Under the pieces are notes generated by a model that did not search any database, was not told the DNA's origin, and was given only the letters and a program-made list of their open reading frames with translations. Positions 1 through 10,390 of a DNA stretch of 43,867 bases are shown in pieces. Position 1 is the stretch's first letter, and the number at the start of each line of letters is the position of its first letter. Location of the stretch: NCBI GenBank assembly GCA_945897795.1, contig CAMDFT010000016.1:1-43867 (forward strand), written 5' to 3'. The translations under genes and the position numbers were made by a program. This stretch comes from Limnohabitans sp. Rim8 (lineage in GTDB: Bacteria > Pseudomonadota > Gammaproteobacteria > Burkholderiales > Burkholderiaceae_C).

Positions 1-16
1 CCTATTTCCAGCAGTT
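1..16 (+). repeat. Left terminal inverted repeat of the IS
   Basis: Reads CCTATTTCCAGCAGTT. The reverse complement of 1624-1639 is CCTAAATCCGGCAGTT, giving 13 matches in 16. The repeat begins at the first base of the window, so the window (or contig) starts exactly at the element boundary. Confidence 0.85.
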
Positions 17-83
17 GAAGTCTCACAAATCGTCTGCAAGCTAGACTGGTAGCCAGTTTCAACGGATTTACAGAGGTCACCAA

Positions 84-1625
84 ATGGGTGAAGCCAAAAG
101 GCGCCAACGCGCTGTTCAAACGCAAGCTCTTGAGGCCATGGTGGTGGACACCCCCGGCGGTCGAATCCACGTCCAGTGGGACCATGGTGCCAGCGCCACG
201 CCGAATGCGCAGTTGACCTTCTTCGCGCAGTTCTTGGACTCCACCGGCGTCTACGACGCCTGGGTCGATAGATGCCCCTTGAGTTACACCAGTCCCAACG
301 CCCACAGCAAGCGCGATGTGCTGGGCACATGGCTGCTGGCGATATTGGCTGGCCACAACCGCTACGCCCACATCACTGGGCTGCGCGCAGATGCGGTGAG
401 CCCGCAGCTTCTGGGGATGAACAAGATCATCAGCGAAGACGCGCTGCGTCGTTCTTTGTCGCGCATGAGCGCCGAGCAAAGCCAATCCTGGCTCGCGCCA
501 CAACTCATGGGTAGCGTGCAAGCGGCACTGAGCACCCCGTGGATTTTAGACATCGACACCACCATCAAACCCTTGTACGGCAAACAAAGCGGCGCTGAGG
601 TCAGCTACAACCCCCACAAACCCGGGCGCCCCAGCCACGCCCTGCACACCTACTGGGTGGGCAATCTGCGCCTGGTGCTCGATGTCGTTGTCTCGCCCGG
701 CAAAGAACACAGTGCGGCCAAGGCCCGCCCAGGCCTGATCGGCGTGCTGGAGAAACTGGGCGCCCAGCAGCGCCCGGCCTTGGTTCGGGGAGACTGCGGC
801 TTTGGCAACGAACCCTTCATCGCCGAGTTGGAAGAGCGCGGCCAGCCCTACCTGTTCAAGCTGCGCCAGACTGCGGGCGTGAAGAAATTACTGACCCGCC
901 AGTTCGCGCGTGAAGACTGGAGCACACCGGGCCCCAGCGATCAAGGCTGGAGCGCTGTTGAGGACACGCTCAAGCTCTCGGGCTGGGACAAAGCACGCCG
1001 GGTGGTGGTCTTGCGGCGTGCCGTCAAAACCGATTTGGCACTGAGCCGCAAAACCAAGAACGAACCTGGCGAGCAGATCGAGTTGCTGATGCCGGACAAG
1101 GATGTGCAGGCTTGGGAGTACGCGGTACTGGTGACAAGCAGCAGCTACGCGCTGGACGCTTTCGCGCAACTCTATCGGGACCGAGCTGACTGTGAGAATG
1201 GCTTTGACGAGTTGAAGAATCAGTGGGGTTGGGGGGGCTTTACGACCCAAGACATTGAGCGCTGCCAGACCAGTGCGCGCGCTGTAGCGCTTGTCTACAA
1301 CTGGTGGTCATGGTATTGCCGAGCCGCCAAGCCGGGTGCCAGGATGGAGGCCATTACTAGCCGAGCGTTATTGCTGGCCAGCGTCGGACGGGCCGTCAAG
1401 CACGCCGGACAGACCACGCTTTACCTCACGCCAATGCACGCAGCAAAAGACAAACTGCTCGCGCTCATCGCCAATATCCGTGCGGCTTTGAGTCATGTCA
1501 GGGCTGTTGCGGAGCAGTTGCCTCAGACGGATCGATGGAAGACGTTCTTGGACTACGTGGTGCAGAGAATCACCCGCCCCCTGCCGCCTTGGTATCCGCC
1601 AAATCAGCTCGCGATGACAGGATAA
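84..1625 (+). CDS. IS1380-family (IS4 superfamily) DDE transposase
   Basis: A 513-aa protein that catalyses excision and insertion of the element through a DDE active site. The first catalytic Asp is in LDIDTT, with the nearby family-typical stretch YNPHKPGRPSH. The second is in RGDCGF. The catalytic Glu lies in the YREK signature Y-x2-R-x3-E-x6-K (YRDRADCENGFDELK). The reading frame is open throughout, so the enzyme looks functional. The start at 84 is preceded by AGAGG about 8 nt upstream. The gene fills the space between the terminal repeats and carries no passenger gene. The alternative is another IS4-superfamily branch, but the termini and the GYNPxKPGRPSH-like region favour IS1380. Confidence 0.93.
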   Translation: MGEAKRRQRAVQTQALEAMVVDTPGGRIHVQWDHGASATPNAQLTFFAQFLDSTGVYDAWVDRCPLSYTSPNAHSKRDVLGTWLLAILAGHNRYAHITGLRADAVSPQLLGMNKIISEDALRRSLSRMSAEQSQSWLAPQLMGSVQAALSTPWILDIDTTIKPLYGKQSGAEVSYNPHKPGRPSHALHTYWVGNLRLVLDVVVSPGKEHSAAKARPGLIGVLEKLGAQQRPALVRGDCGFGNEPFIAELEERGQPYLFKLRQTAGVKKLLTRQFAREDWSTPGPSDQGWSAVEDTLKLSGWDKARRVVVLRRAVKTDLALSRKTKNEPGEQIELLMPDKDVQAWEYAVLVTSSSYALDAFAQLYRDRADCENGFDELKNQWGWGGFTTQDIERCQTSARAVALVYNWWSWYCRAAKPGARMEAITSRALLLASVGRAVKHAGQTTLYLTPMHAAKDKLLALIANIRAALSHVRAVAEQLPQTDRWKTFLDYVVQRITRPLPPWYPPNQLAMTG

Positions 1626-1639
1626 CTGCCGGATTTAGG
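1624..1639 (-). repeat. Right terminal inverted repeat of the IS
   Basis: Reads AACTGCCGGATTTAGG on the plus strand. It overlaps the last two bases of the transposase stop codon (TAA at 1623-1625). Its outer end, AGG, lies 6 nt before the ferredoxin ATG and may act as a weak Shine-Dalgarno sequence for that gene. Confidence 0.85.
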
Positions 1640-1645
1640 TTGAAG

Positions 1646-1975
1646 ATGATCACGATCCACCTGCAAGCCCACGACCCCGCACAAGCCCCGATCACCCTGC
1701 AAGCCCAGCCAGGGCAAAGCCTGATGCAAGCCGCTGTTGACACCAATGTGTCCGGCATCCAGGCCGATTGCGGCGGGTTGCTGACCTGCGCCACCTGCCA
1801 TGTGGTGGTGTCAGGGGACTGGCTGGGGAAGTTGCCCGCGATGAGCAGCGACGAAGACGGCATGCTGGCTTTCACCGCCCAAACCCGCGAGCCGGGCAGC
1901 CGCCTGTCATGCCAGATCATGCTGACGTCTGAACTGGATGGCCTTCAGGTGACGCTGCCCGCAAGCCAGTATTGA
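1646..1975 (+). CDS. [2Fe-2S] ferredoxin (adrenodoxin/plant-type fold)
   Basis: A 109-aa electron carrier. Cluster ligands are visible as C-x5-C-x2-C (ADCGGLLTCATC) plus a fourth Cys in RLSCQ near the C-terminus. This is the pattern of adrenodoxin-like ferredoxins that feed oxygenases, P450s or biosynthetic enzymes; the partner is not identifiable because the upstream neighbourhood is interrupted by the IS. The start chosen is the ATG at 1646, where the conserved MITIHL beta-strand begins; an in-frame reading back to 1535 only translates IS sequence out of frame with the transposase. The native upstream region is lost: the IS ends 6 nt before the ATG. The gene converges on ffh with 1 bp between the two stop codons. 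Confidence 0.9.
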   Translation: MITIHLQAHDPAQAPITLQAQPGQSLMQAAVDTNVSGIQADCGGLLTCATCHVVVSGDWLGKLPAMSSDEDGMLAFTAQTREPGSRLSCQIMLTSELDGLQVTLPASQY

Positions 1976-1976
1976 A

Positions 1977-3362
1977 TCAGCGCGGCATGCCGGGAAAGCC
2001 CCCGCCGCCGCCCATCATGCCTTTCATGGCCCCCATGCGTTTCATCATTTTCATCATGCCGCCGCCAGACATTTTTTTCATCATGTCCTGCATCTGCTCA
2101 AACTCCTTGAGCATGCGGTTGACGTCTTGCACCTGAACGCCCGCGCCCGCTGCAATGCGGCGTTTGCGGGTGGCCTTGATCAGCTCGGGTTTGCTACGCT
2201 CTTTGGGCGTCATGCTGTGGATGATGCCCTGCTTGCGGCCAATGTCTTTTTCGACCTTGCCCATGTCCATGGACGCTGCCTTGGCGGACATCTGGCTGGG
2301 CAGCTTGTCCATCAGGCTCGACAGCCCGCCCATTTGCTTCATCTGCTGGATCTGCGCCAAAAAGTCGTTCAGATCAAAGCCACCACCGCTCTTGACCTTG
2401 GCGGCCAATTTTTGTGCAGCTTCCATGTCCACGCCTGCAGTGACCTGCTCGACCAGGGCCACGATGTCGCCCATGCCCAGCACACGTCCCGCGTGGCGCT
2501 CGGCGTCGAACACTTCCAAGCCGTCAATCTTTTCGCTGGTACCCGCAAACTTGATCGGCACGCCTGTGATCTGGCGCACCGACAGGGCCGCACCACCGCG
2601 TGAGTCGCCGTCGAGCTTGGTCAGCACAATGCCCGTCAAAGGCAAAGCGTCGCTGAATGCCTTGGCGGTGTTGGCTGCGTCCTGGCCTTGCATGGCATCC
2701 ACCACGAACAGGGTTTCGACTGGCTTGAGTTCAGCGTGCAAGGCCTTGATTTCGGCCATCAGGGCTTCGTCAATCGCCAAGCGACCCGCGGTGTCGACCA
2801 GCAACACGTCAAAGAAGTGCTTGCGGGCGTAATCGATGGCGGCACGCGCAATGTCGATCGGCTTTTGGTCGGGCGTGCTAGGAAACCACTCGGCGCCAGC
2901 TTGCGCGGTCACCGTCTTGAGCTGCTCAATCGCCGCAGGGCGGTACACGTCACCCGAGACGGTCAGCACTTTCTTTTTGCGCTTTTCGATCAGGTGCTTG
3001 GCCAGCTTGGCGGTGGTGGTGGTTTTACCGGCACCTTGCAAACCGGCCATCAGGATCACGGCAGGCGGCTGCGCGGCCAGATTGATGTCCGACACGCCCT
3101 CGCCCATGGTGGCGGCCAGCTCGCGGTTGACCACGCCCACCAAGGCCTGGCCGGGCTTGAGTGAGCCCATGACTTCCTGGCCCAGGGCTTTTTCTTTCAC
3201 ACGGGCGATGAAATCGCGCACCACCGGCAAGGCCACGTCGGCTTCGAGCAAGGCCATGCGCACCTCGCGCAGCATGTCGGCCACGTTCGATTCGGTGATG
3301 CGGGCCTGTCCGCTGAGGGTCTTGACGAGGCGTGAGAGTTTGTCGGTCAGTGCGGAGGCCAT
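1977..3362 (-). CDS. ffh: Signal recognition particle protein Ffh (SRP54)
   Basis: A 461-aa SRP GTPase that binds signal sequences of nascent membrane proteins with 4.5S RNA and hands ribosomes to FtsY. The N domain occupies about residues 1-90. The G domain has the P-loop GLQGAGKTTTTAKLA, then DVYRPAAIEQL, DTAGRL and TKLDGDSRGG. The C-terminal M domain is methionine-rich (MMKKMSGGGMMKMMKRMG) and ends in a Gly/Met tail, as expected for signal-sequence and RNA binding. Length is normal for proteobacterial Ffh. It is divergent from the ypjD-like gene (77 bp apart), a common pairing. No 4.5S RNA gene was seen nearby. Confidence 0.98.
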   Translation of the reverse strand: MASALTDKLSRLVKTLSGQARITESNVADMLREVRMALLEADVALPVVRDFIARVKEKALGQEVMGSLKPGQALVGVVNRELAATMGEGVSDINLAAQPPAVILMAGLQGAGKTTTTAKLAKHLIEKRKKKVLTVSGDVYRPAAIEQLKTVTAQAGAEWFPSTPDQKPIDIARAAIDYARKHFFDVLLVDTAGRLAIDEALMAEIKALHAELKPVETLFVVDAMQGQDAANTAKAFSDALPLTGIVLTKLDGDSRGGAALSVRQITGVPIKFAGTSEKIDGLEVFDAERHAGRVLGMGDIVALVEQVTAGVDMEAAQKLAAKVKSGGGFDLNDFLAQIQQMKQMGGLSSLMDKLPSQMSAKAASMDMGKVEKDIGRKQGIIHSMTPKERSKPELIKATRKRRIAAGAGVQVQDVNRMLKEFEQMQDMMKKMSGGGMMKMMKRMGAMKGMMGGGGGFPGMPR

Positions 3363-3439
3363 GGTGGAATCCAGGAAAAACCGGTCAAGCGGGATGGCGA
3401 AGCCCCAACGGCAGCGCCTGAAAGGCTAAACTCGGTGCC

Positions 3440-4243
3440 ATGATTTTAGCGAGTGCACCTTTGTGGACGCTGCCCTTCTCGGCATTGGCAGCCTTGGCCT
3501 ATGCCTTGCCCGCTCTGGTGCCCCGCCTCCTGAGTGATGTGAACGCACGCCGCCTGCTTTGGCTGGCTTGGGTTTTGCACGCCATCAGCTTGCTGGTGCT
3601 GCTGATGGGGCCGATGCGCTTCGGTTTTGCCCCGGCTTTGTCGGTCACCGCCTGGCTGGTGGTGTTGGCTTACATGATCGAGACCCAGTTTTTCCCCAAA
3701 CTCAAGGTGCGCTGGGCCGTGGGTGGCCTGGGGGCGGTCACCGTGGTGCTGGCCTGGGTGTTTCCAGGGACCTTGCTCACCGCACAGGCTTCAGCCTGGC
3801 TGCCCCTTCACTTTGCACTGGGTTTGTCGGCCTATGGCATGTTTGCCGCTGCGGTGGTGCACGCCTGGATGATGACCCGCACGGAACATGACATCCGCCT
3901 GGCTCAAGAAGGCTCGAGCGGTCTGCCGCTGTTGACACTGGAGCGCCTGACCTTTCGCTTTGTGACAGCCGGCTTTGTGCTGTTGACGGCCACTTTGGTG
4001 GCAGGCGCCCTGTTTGGCGAGGCCCTGTATGGCCAAGGCCACAACCCATGGCGCTGGGACCACAAACGCGTCTTTGCCGTCCTGTCTTGGATCACCTTTG
4101 CCACCTTGCTGGTGGGCCGCAGCCAATGGGGCTGGCGGGGCCGTCGCGCCGTGCGGGTGCTTTACATCGGTGCGGGCTTGCTGCTGCTGTCTTACGCGGG
4201 TTCGCGCTTTGTATTGGAAGTCTTGATTGGACGCGTGGGATGA
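3440..4243 (+). CDS. ypjD: CcsA/YpjD-family membrane protein (cytochrome c assembly-like)
   Basis: A 267-aa polytopic inner-membrane protein with about eight hydrophobic segments. It resembles the CcmC/CcsA haem-handling family: the histidine in PLHFALGLSAYGMFAAAVVHAW and the GHNPWRWDHKRVFAVLSW segment correspond to the conserved His/Trp region of these proteins. The YpjD branch has no proven function; a haem-transport role is inferred only from the family. It is divergent from ffh and overlaps the next small gene by ATGA (4240-4243), so the two are translationally coupled. Confidence 0.88.
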   Translation: MILASAPLWTLPFSALAALAYALPALVPRLLSDVNARRLLWLAWVLHAISLLVLLMGPMRFGFAPALSVTAWLVVLAYMIETQFFPKLKVRWAVGGLGAVTVVLAWVFPGTLLTAQASAWLPLHFALGLSAYGMFAAAVVHAWMMTRTEHDIRLAQEGSSGLPLLTLERLTFRFVTAGFVLLTATLVAGALFGEALYGQGHNPWRWDHKRVFAVLSWITFATLLVGRSQWGWRGRRAVRVLYIGAGLLLLSYAGSRFVLEVLIGRVG

Positions 4244-4479
4244 AATACCTGATTTGGATCTTGGTCATTTTGCTGGCGATCTGGGCTTTCAAGCGCAGCC
4301 GCCGCGTCAAATCAGACGCGCCCAAAGAGCAGCCCCCGGCCCCGGCCACACCCGCCAACATGGCGGTCTGCCTGCATTGCGGCATCCACTTGCCACAAGA
4401 CGAAGCCGTTACGGGTGAAAAAGGCCTGTACTGCAGCGCCGAGCACCGCGCAGCGGCACAAGACCGCAACCCGGTGTGA
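4240..4479 (+). CDS. Small membrane-anchored Cys-rich protein, PP0621-like
   Basis: A 79-aa protein. Residues 1-18 form one transmembrane segment (MKYLIWILVILLAIWAFK), followed by a basic stretch, a Pro/Ala linker, and a small metal-binding-like unit with CLHCG and a later YCS, resembling a zinc ribbon or treble clef. The ATG overlaps the upstream stop codon (ATGA), which decides this start; a longer in-frame reading would lie inside the ypjD-like gene. It resembles short proteins annotated PP0621 family; function is unknown. The next gene, ampD, follows after 42 bp. Confidence 0.8.
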   Translation: MKYLIWILVILLAIWAFKRSRRVKSDAPKEQPPAPATPANMAVCLHCGIHLPQDEAVTGEKGLYCSAEHRAAAQDRNPV

Positions 4480-4521
4480 AAACCCGGCGCCTGCCTGCTG
4501 CGCCAAGAGAGCTGAAGATTC

Positions 4522-5148
4522 ATGGCCAACGCCACCGCGCCACACACGATCCCAGCCATGCCTGACCACCTCGCTGAACCCGCCAGCCTTTGGGACCAAG
4601 GTTGGTACACGCGCGCCCAAAGGCTGGATTCACCCAACTTTGGCCCCCGGCCCCCAGGCGCCTGCATCGATTTGCTCGTCATCCATTCCATCAGCCTGCC
4701 GCCCGGCCAATACGGTGGCCAGCAGGTGCAAGCGCTGTTCACCAACCAGCTCGACTGGGATGCCCACCCGTATTTCTCACAAATCCGGGGCCTGCAGGTG
4801 TCCTCGCACTTTTATGTTCGGCGCGACGGCAGCCTGTGGCAGTTTGTCAGCGCCGACGACCGGGCCTGGCATGCCGGCCAGTCCGAATACAGAGGACGCC
4901 CCCAATGCAATGACGACTCGATCGGCATCGAACTCGAAGGCCTGGAGGGCGATGTGTTCGAGGACGCCCAGTATGAGCAACTGATTCAGCTGTGCCTGGA
5001 CTTGCATCGGCACTACCCCATTGCACATGTGGCGGGCCATGAGCACATTGCGCCAGGCCGCAAGCACGATCCGGGAACGGGCTTTGACTGGCAACGCCTG
5101 AAAGCGACCCTCCAGCTGCCCGATCACTGTTTTCCTGTGTGTTTTTGA
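4522..5148 (+). CDS. ampD: 1,6-anhydro-N-acetylmuramyl-L-alanine amidase AmpD
   Basis: A 208-aa cytosolic zinc amidase that cleaves anhydro-muropeptides during murein recycling; its loss classically derepresses AmpC-type beta-lactamases through AmpR. The Amidase_2 fold is clear: LLVIHSIS (zinc ligand H55), SSHFYVRRDG, WHAGQS, SIGIELEG, and GHEHIAPGRKHDPG, which supplies H163 and D173 (ligands) and K171. There is no signal peptide, as expected for the cytosolic enzyme. It is about 20 residues longer than the E. coli protein at the N-terminus; a later Met at residue 13 is an alternative start. Mpl, another recycling enzyme, lies at 15.4 kb. Confidence 0.96.
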   Translation: MANATAPHTIPAMPDHLAEPASLWDQGWYTRAQRLDSPNFGPRPPGACIDLLVIHSISLPPGQYGGQQVQALFTNQLDWDAHPYFSQIRGLQVSSHFYVRRDGSLWQFVSADDRAWHAGQSEYRGRPQCNDDSIGIELEGLEGDVFEDAQYEQLIQLCLDLHRHYPIAHVAGHEHIAPGRKHDPGTGFDWQRLKATLQLPDHCFPVCF

Positions 5149-5419
5149 CGCGACAGAAAAAAATATTTTTCGACTTTTTTACGTTTTAAAAGCGTTTTAT
5201 CAATTTAAGAACCAAGCCCGGTCACCCGTCGCAGAAGTGAAATCGGGCGATTGAGGAAGAAAAGCCTCCGGAAGTCGCATAACGACTGGCATCGATCTGC
5301 AAAACCGCCTGATTCGTTGATTCTCAGCGGCATTTTTCAGCCTCTGAAAAACCCTTGAATGGCCCTTGAGCTACGCCACGATCCGGCGCATTCTCCTCAG
5401 CGCTCTGTTCAGAGCCCGT

Positions 5420-5435
5420 ACACTACATGTAGTGG
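5420..5435 (+). promoter_or_regulatory. NrdR box 1
   Basis: Reads ACACTACATGTAGTGG, a near-palindrome matching the NrdR-box consensus acaCwAtATaTwGtgt in its core. It lies just upstream of the -35 hexamer of the nrdA promoter and 32 bp (about three helical turns) from box 2. The paired arrangement is the normal architecture for NrdR, the dATP-sensing repressor of RNR genes. Confidence 0.9.
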
Positions 5436-5436
5436 C

Positions 5437-5465
5437 TTGTCATGACACCAGACACCAGATATAGT
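5437..5465 (+). promoter_or_regulatory. Sigma70-type promoter of nrdA-nrdB
   Basis: The -35 hexamer is TTGTCA (5437-5442), the spacer is 17 bp, and the -10 hexamer is TATAGT (5460-5465). Spacing is ideal and both hexamers are near consensus. The -10 hexamer is embedded in NrdR box 2 and the -35 hexamer abuts box 1, so NrdR bound to both boxes would block RNA polymerase. Confidence 0.85.
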
Positions 5466-5467
5466 GT
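5452..5467 (+). promoter_or_regulatory. NrdR box 2, overlapping the -10 hexamer
   Basis: Reads ACACCAGATATAGTGT, matching acaCwAtATaTwGtgt at nearly every position. Its TATAGT is also the -10 hexamer. Start-to-start distance from box 1 is 32 bp. Confidence 0.9.
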
Positions 5468-5547
5468 CTGTTACAAATTTTCACAAACACGCTGGAGCGG
5501 CATTTCAAGCGTTTTTGACCGACTCAACCCAGACCATAAATTAAAAA

Positions 5548-8475
<2,928 letters not shown>

Positions 8476-8491
8476 TGGACCTTGCACACAG

Positions 8492-8562
8492 CAGCGCACT
8501 CGAGTGCGCTGTTCGATGCAATGGAACAACACTTCATGCATTGCTTGCGTCCTAAATGGACG
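8492..8562 (+). other. Three consecutive hairpins between nrdA and nrdB
   Basis: First is a perfect 20-bp palindrome, CAGCGCACTCGAGTGCGCTG (8492-8511). Second is a stem GCAATG (8518-8523) / CATTGC (8539-8544). Third is CGTCC (8548-8552) / GGACG (8558-8562). None is followed by a T-run, so a plain intrinsic terminator is unlikely. They may stabilise or punctuate the mRNA and set the ratio of alpha to beta subunits; that role is inference. Confidence 0.6.
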
Positions 8563-8616
8563 AACGGCTTTGCAATTTGTGGTCATGCTTTCATAATTTA
8601 AGAACTGGAATTTTTT

Positions 8617-9756
8617 ATGCTGTCCTGGGACGATCAAGTCAAACCCGCATTGCAACCTGCAATGCCCCCCTTCAGTGGTGCAGACAACTCTGCCGCTGCG
8701 GCCACGCCGTCTTCAAACACAGCCGCACCTGTTGCACCGCGTCGCATGAATGCCGCCGACAAACGCATCATCAACGGCCAAACCGACGTCAACCAACTGG
8801 TGCCATTCAAATACAAATGGGCCTGGGAAAAATACCTGGCCACTTGCGCCAACCACTGGATGCCGCAAGAAGTGAACATGAACCGTGACATCGCTTTGTG
8901 GAAAGACCCCAACGGTCTGACCGAAGACGAACGTCGCATGGTCAAGCGCAACCTCGGCTTCTTTGTCACGGCCGACTCGCTGGCAGCCAACAACATCACC
9001 TTGGGTACCTACCGCCACATCACGGCCCCTGAATGCCGTCAGTTCTTGTTGCGCCAAGCTTTTGAAGAAGCCATTCACACCCACGCTTACCAATACATCA
9101 CAGAGTCATTGGGATTGGACGAGAGTGAGATTTTCAACGCCTACAACGAAGTCAAATCGATTCGCGACAAAGACGAGTTCCTGATCCCGTTCATCAACGT
9201 GATCATGGACCCCCACTTCAAGACGGGCACCCTGGAAACTGACCAGACCTTGCTCAAGTCGCTGATCGTGTTCGCTTGCCTGATGGAGGGCCTGTTCTTC
9301 TATGTAGGCTTCACGCAGATCCTGGCTCTGGGTCGCCAAAACAAGATGACCGGTGCTGCTGAGCAGTACCAATACATCCTGCGTGACGAGTCGATGCACT
9401 GCAACTTCGGCATTGACATGATCAACACCATCAAATTCGAAAACCCACAGCTGTGGACCAACGAATTCAAAGCCGAAATCAAGGACCTGTTCCTCAAAGC
9501 GGTTGAATTGGAATACCAGTACGCAGAAGACACCATGCCCCGCGGCGTGTTGGGCATGAACGCATCCATGTTCAAAGGTTATCTGCGCTACATTGCCAAC
9601 CGCCGTGCCACTCAGATCGGTCTGGAGGCTCTCTTCCCCAACGAAGAGAACCCCTTCCCCTGGATGAGCGAGATGATCGACCTGAAAAAAGAACGCAACT
9701 TCTTTGAAACTCGGGTCATCGAATACCAAACTGGCGGGGCTTTGTCCTGGGATTGA
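8617..9756 (+). CDS. nrdB: Class Ia ribonucleoside-diphosphate reductase, beta subunit
   Basis: A 379-aa ferritin-like di-iron protein that houses the tyrosyl radical. The metal/radical motif E-x2-H-x3-Y is present as E151, H154 and Y158 in [13 protein letters not shown]; a Tyr at this site supports class Ia rather than Ic. Further ligands lie in EGLFFYVGF and RDESMHCNF. The C-terminal tail ([10 protein letters not shown]) is the segment that docks on NrdA. The N-terminus begins MLSWDD, echoing the LSWD of that tail. The ATG lies in a T-rich context (GGAATTTTTT before it) with a weak Shine-Dalgarno sequence. The gene shares the upstream NrdR-regulated promoter with nrdA. Confidence 0.97.
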   Translation: MLSWDDQVKPALQPAMPPFSGADNSAAAATPSSNTAAPVAPRRMNAADKRIINGQTDVNQLVPFKYKWAWEKYLATCANHWMPQEVNMNRDIALWKDPNGLTEDERRMVKRNLGFFVTADSLAANNITLGTYRHITAPECRQFLLRQAFEEAIHTHAYQYITESLGLDESEIFNAYNEVKSIRDKDEFLIPFINVIMDPHFKTGTLETDQTLLKSLIVFACLMEGLFFYVGFTQILALGRQNKMTGAAEQYQYILRDESMHCNFGIDMINTIKFENPQLWTNEFKAEIKDLFLKAVELEYQYAEDTMPRGVLGMNASMFKGYLRYIANRRATQIGLEALFPNEENPFPWMSEMIDLKKERNFFETRVIEYQTGGALSWD

Positions 9757-9791
9757 TTTTCTGACCCCCTATCTCATGTCCTATTTCTTCA

Positions 9792-9833
9792 AGCCACACG
9801 CTGCAAAGTCTCCCGACTTTGGGCGGTGTGGCT
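9792..9833 (+). terminator. Hairpin after nrdB, possible weak terminator
   Basis: An outer stem AGCCACAC (9792-9799) / GTGTGGCT (9826-9833) encloses an inner stem CAAAGTC (9804-9810) / GACTTTG (9815-9821), separated by 4-nt internal loops. It is followed only by TTTCCC, so if it terminates it is probably leaky. It lies 36 bp after the nrdB stop codon. Confidence 0.5.
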
Positions 9834-9843
9834 TTCCCGCGTT

Positions 9844-9873
9844 CATGGCGTTGGGGATTTCCCCAGCGCCATG
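9844..9873 (+). other. Strong hairpin upstream of the H1-like gene
   Basis: A 13-pair stem: CATGGCG (9844-9850) with CGCCATG (9867-9873), one T-G wobble, then TGGGG (9852-9856) with CCCCA (9861-9865), loop ATTT. There is no T-run after it. It sits 75 bp before the H1-like start and could be a processing or stability element at the head of that mRNA. Confidence 0.55.
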
Positions 9874-9948
9874 GATCGCTTTGTGCAATCCAACAAGCAC
9901 CAAGCGTTCCCTTTCCGTTGAGTTCTCAACTTGATCAAGGAGAAAATC

Positions 9949-10365
9949 ATGGCAACTGCAAAAAAAGCAGCAGCAACAAAAGCTGCTCCAGCAAAAAAGG
10001 CCGCACCGGCCAAGAAAGCGGCTCCAGCTAAAAAAGTAGCCGCAGCCAAGAAACCCGCCGCCAAAAAAGCTGCTCCAGCAAAGAAAGCCGCTCCTGCCAA
10101 AAAAGCAGTAGCAGCCAAAAAGCCAGCAGCGAAAAAAGCAGCACCGGCCAAAAAAGCTGCTCCCGCCAAAAAAGCAGCACCAGCGAAAAAAGCAGCAGCC
10201 AAGAAAACTGCCGCCAAAAAGCCTGCTGCCAAAAAAGCGGTTGTGAAAAAAGCGGCCAAAAAACCAGCAGCAAAGAAGGCATCCAAAGCACCCGCTGCCC
10301 CGGCTGCTCAAACGACTCTGAATCCTCAAGCTGCGTGGCCGTTTCCTTCGGCCGCCAAGCCCTGA
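9949..10365 (+). CDS. Histone H1-like DNA-binding protein with Ala/Lys/Pro repeats
   Basis: A 138-aa, extremely basic, low-complexity protein made almost wholly of AKKAAPAKKAA-type repeats, ending in a short non-repetitive tail (AQTTLNPQAAWPFPSAAKP). Such proteins bind DNA electrostatically and resemble the C-terminal tail of eukaryotic H1 and the HctB/AlgP-like bacterial proteins; a nucleoid-compaction role is inferred from the family. The ATG at 9949 is chosen because AAGGAG lies 6 nt upstream; an in-frame TTG at 9931 would place the Shine-Dalgarno sequence inside the gene. The internal repeats make length variation between strains likely. A strong terminator follows. Confidence 0.92.
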   Translation: MATAKKAAATKAAPAKKAAPAKKAAPAKKVAAAKKPAAKKAAPAKKAAPAKKAVAAKKPAAKKAAPAKKAAPAKKAAPAKKAAAKKTAAKKPAAKKAVVKKAAKKPAAKKASKAPAAPAAQTTLNPQAAWPFPSAAKP

Positions 10366-10390
10366 TTCTCAGTTCAGGCGCTAGCCACAA

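Larger units (their letters stand above)
1..1639 (+). mobile_element. Complete IS1380-like insertion sequence (1639 bp)
   Basis: The element is bounded by imperfect terminal inverted repeats at 1-16 and 1624-1639 (13 of 16 positions match) and contains one transposase gene filling nearly its whole length. Length near 1.65 kb, termini beginning CCT, and a single YREK-type DDE transposase fit the IS1380 family (IS4 superfamily). The target-site duplication cannot be tested because the left flank lies outside the window; the first bases after the right end are TTGA. The stop codon of the transposase lies inside the right inverted repeat, so nothing is missing on that side. The element sits directly in front of the ferredoxin start codon. 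Family assignment rests on transposase motifs and termini, not on a database match. Confidence 0.88.
5149..5547. other. Intergenic region ampD-nrdA with regulatory sequence
   Basis: This 399-bp stretch contains no credible ORF. The first 70 bases are A/T-rich. A small hairpin lies at 5333-5351 (TTTTTCAG, 3-nt loop, CTGAAAAA). The distal part contains the nrd promoter and two NrdR boxes, annotated separately. From the predicted start of transcription near 5472, the nrdA leader would be about 75 nt. I saw no B12 riboswitch-like conserved core. Confidence 0.75.

Noticed and set aside
1535..1645. In-frame N-terminal extension of the ferredoxin
   Set aside because: Reads through the end of the IS in a frame other than the transposase; the conserved ferredoxin N-terminus begins at 1646.
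5150..5215. A/T-rich patch as a possible replication origin
   Set aside because: No TTATCCACA-type DnaA boxes and no dnaA/dnaN neighbours.
9950..10290. Short periodic repeats that could look like a CRISPR or tandem repeat array
   Set aside because: They encode the continuous AKKAAPAK repeats of the H1-like protein; no conserved repeat/spacer structure.
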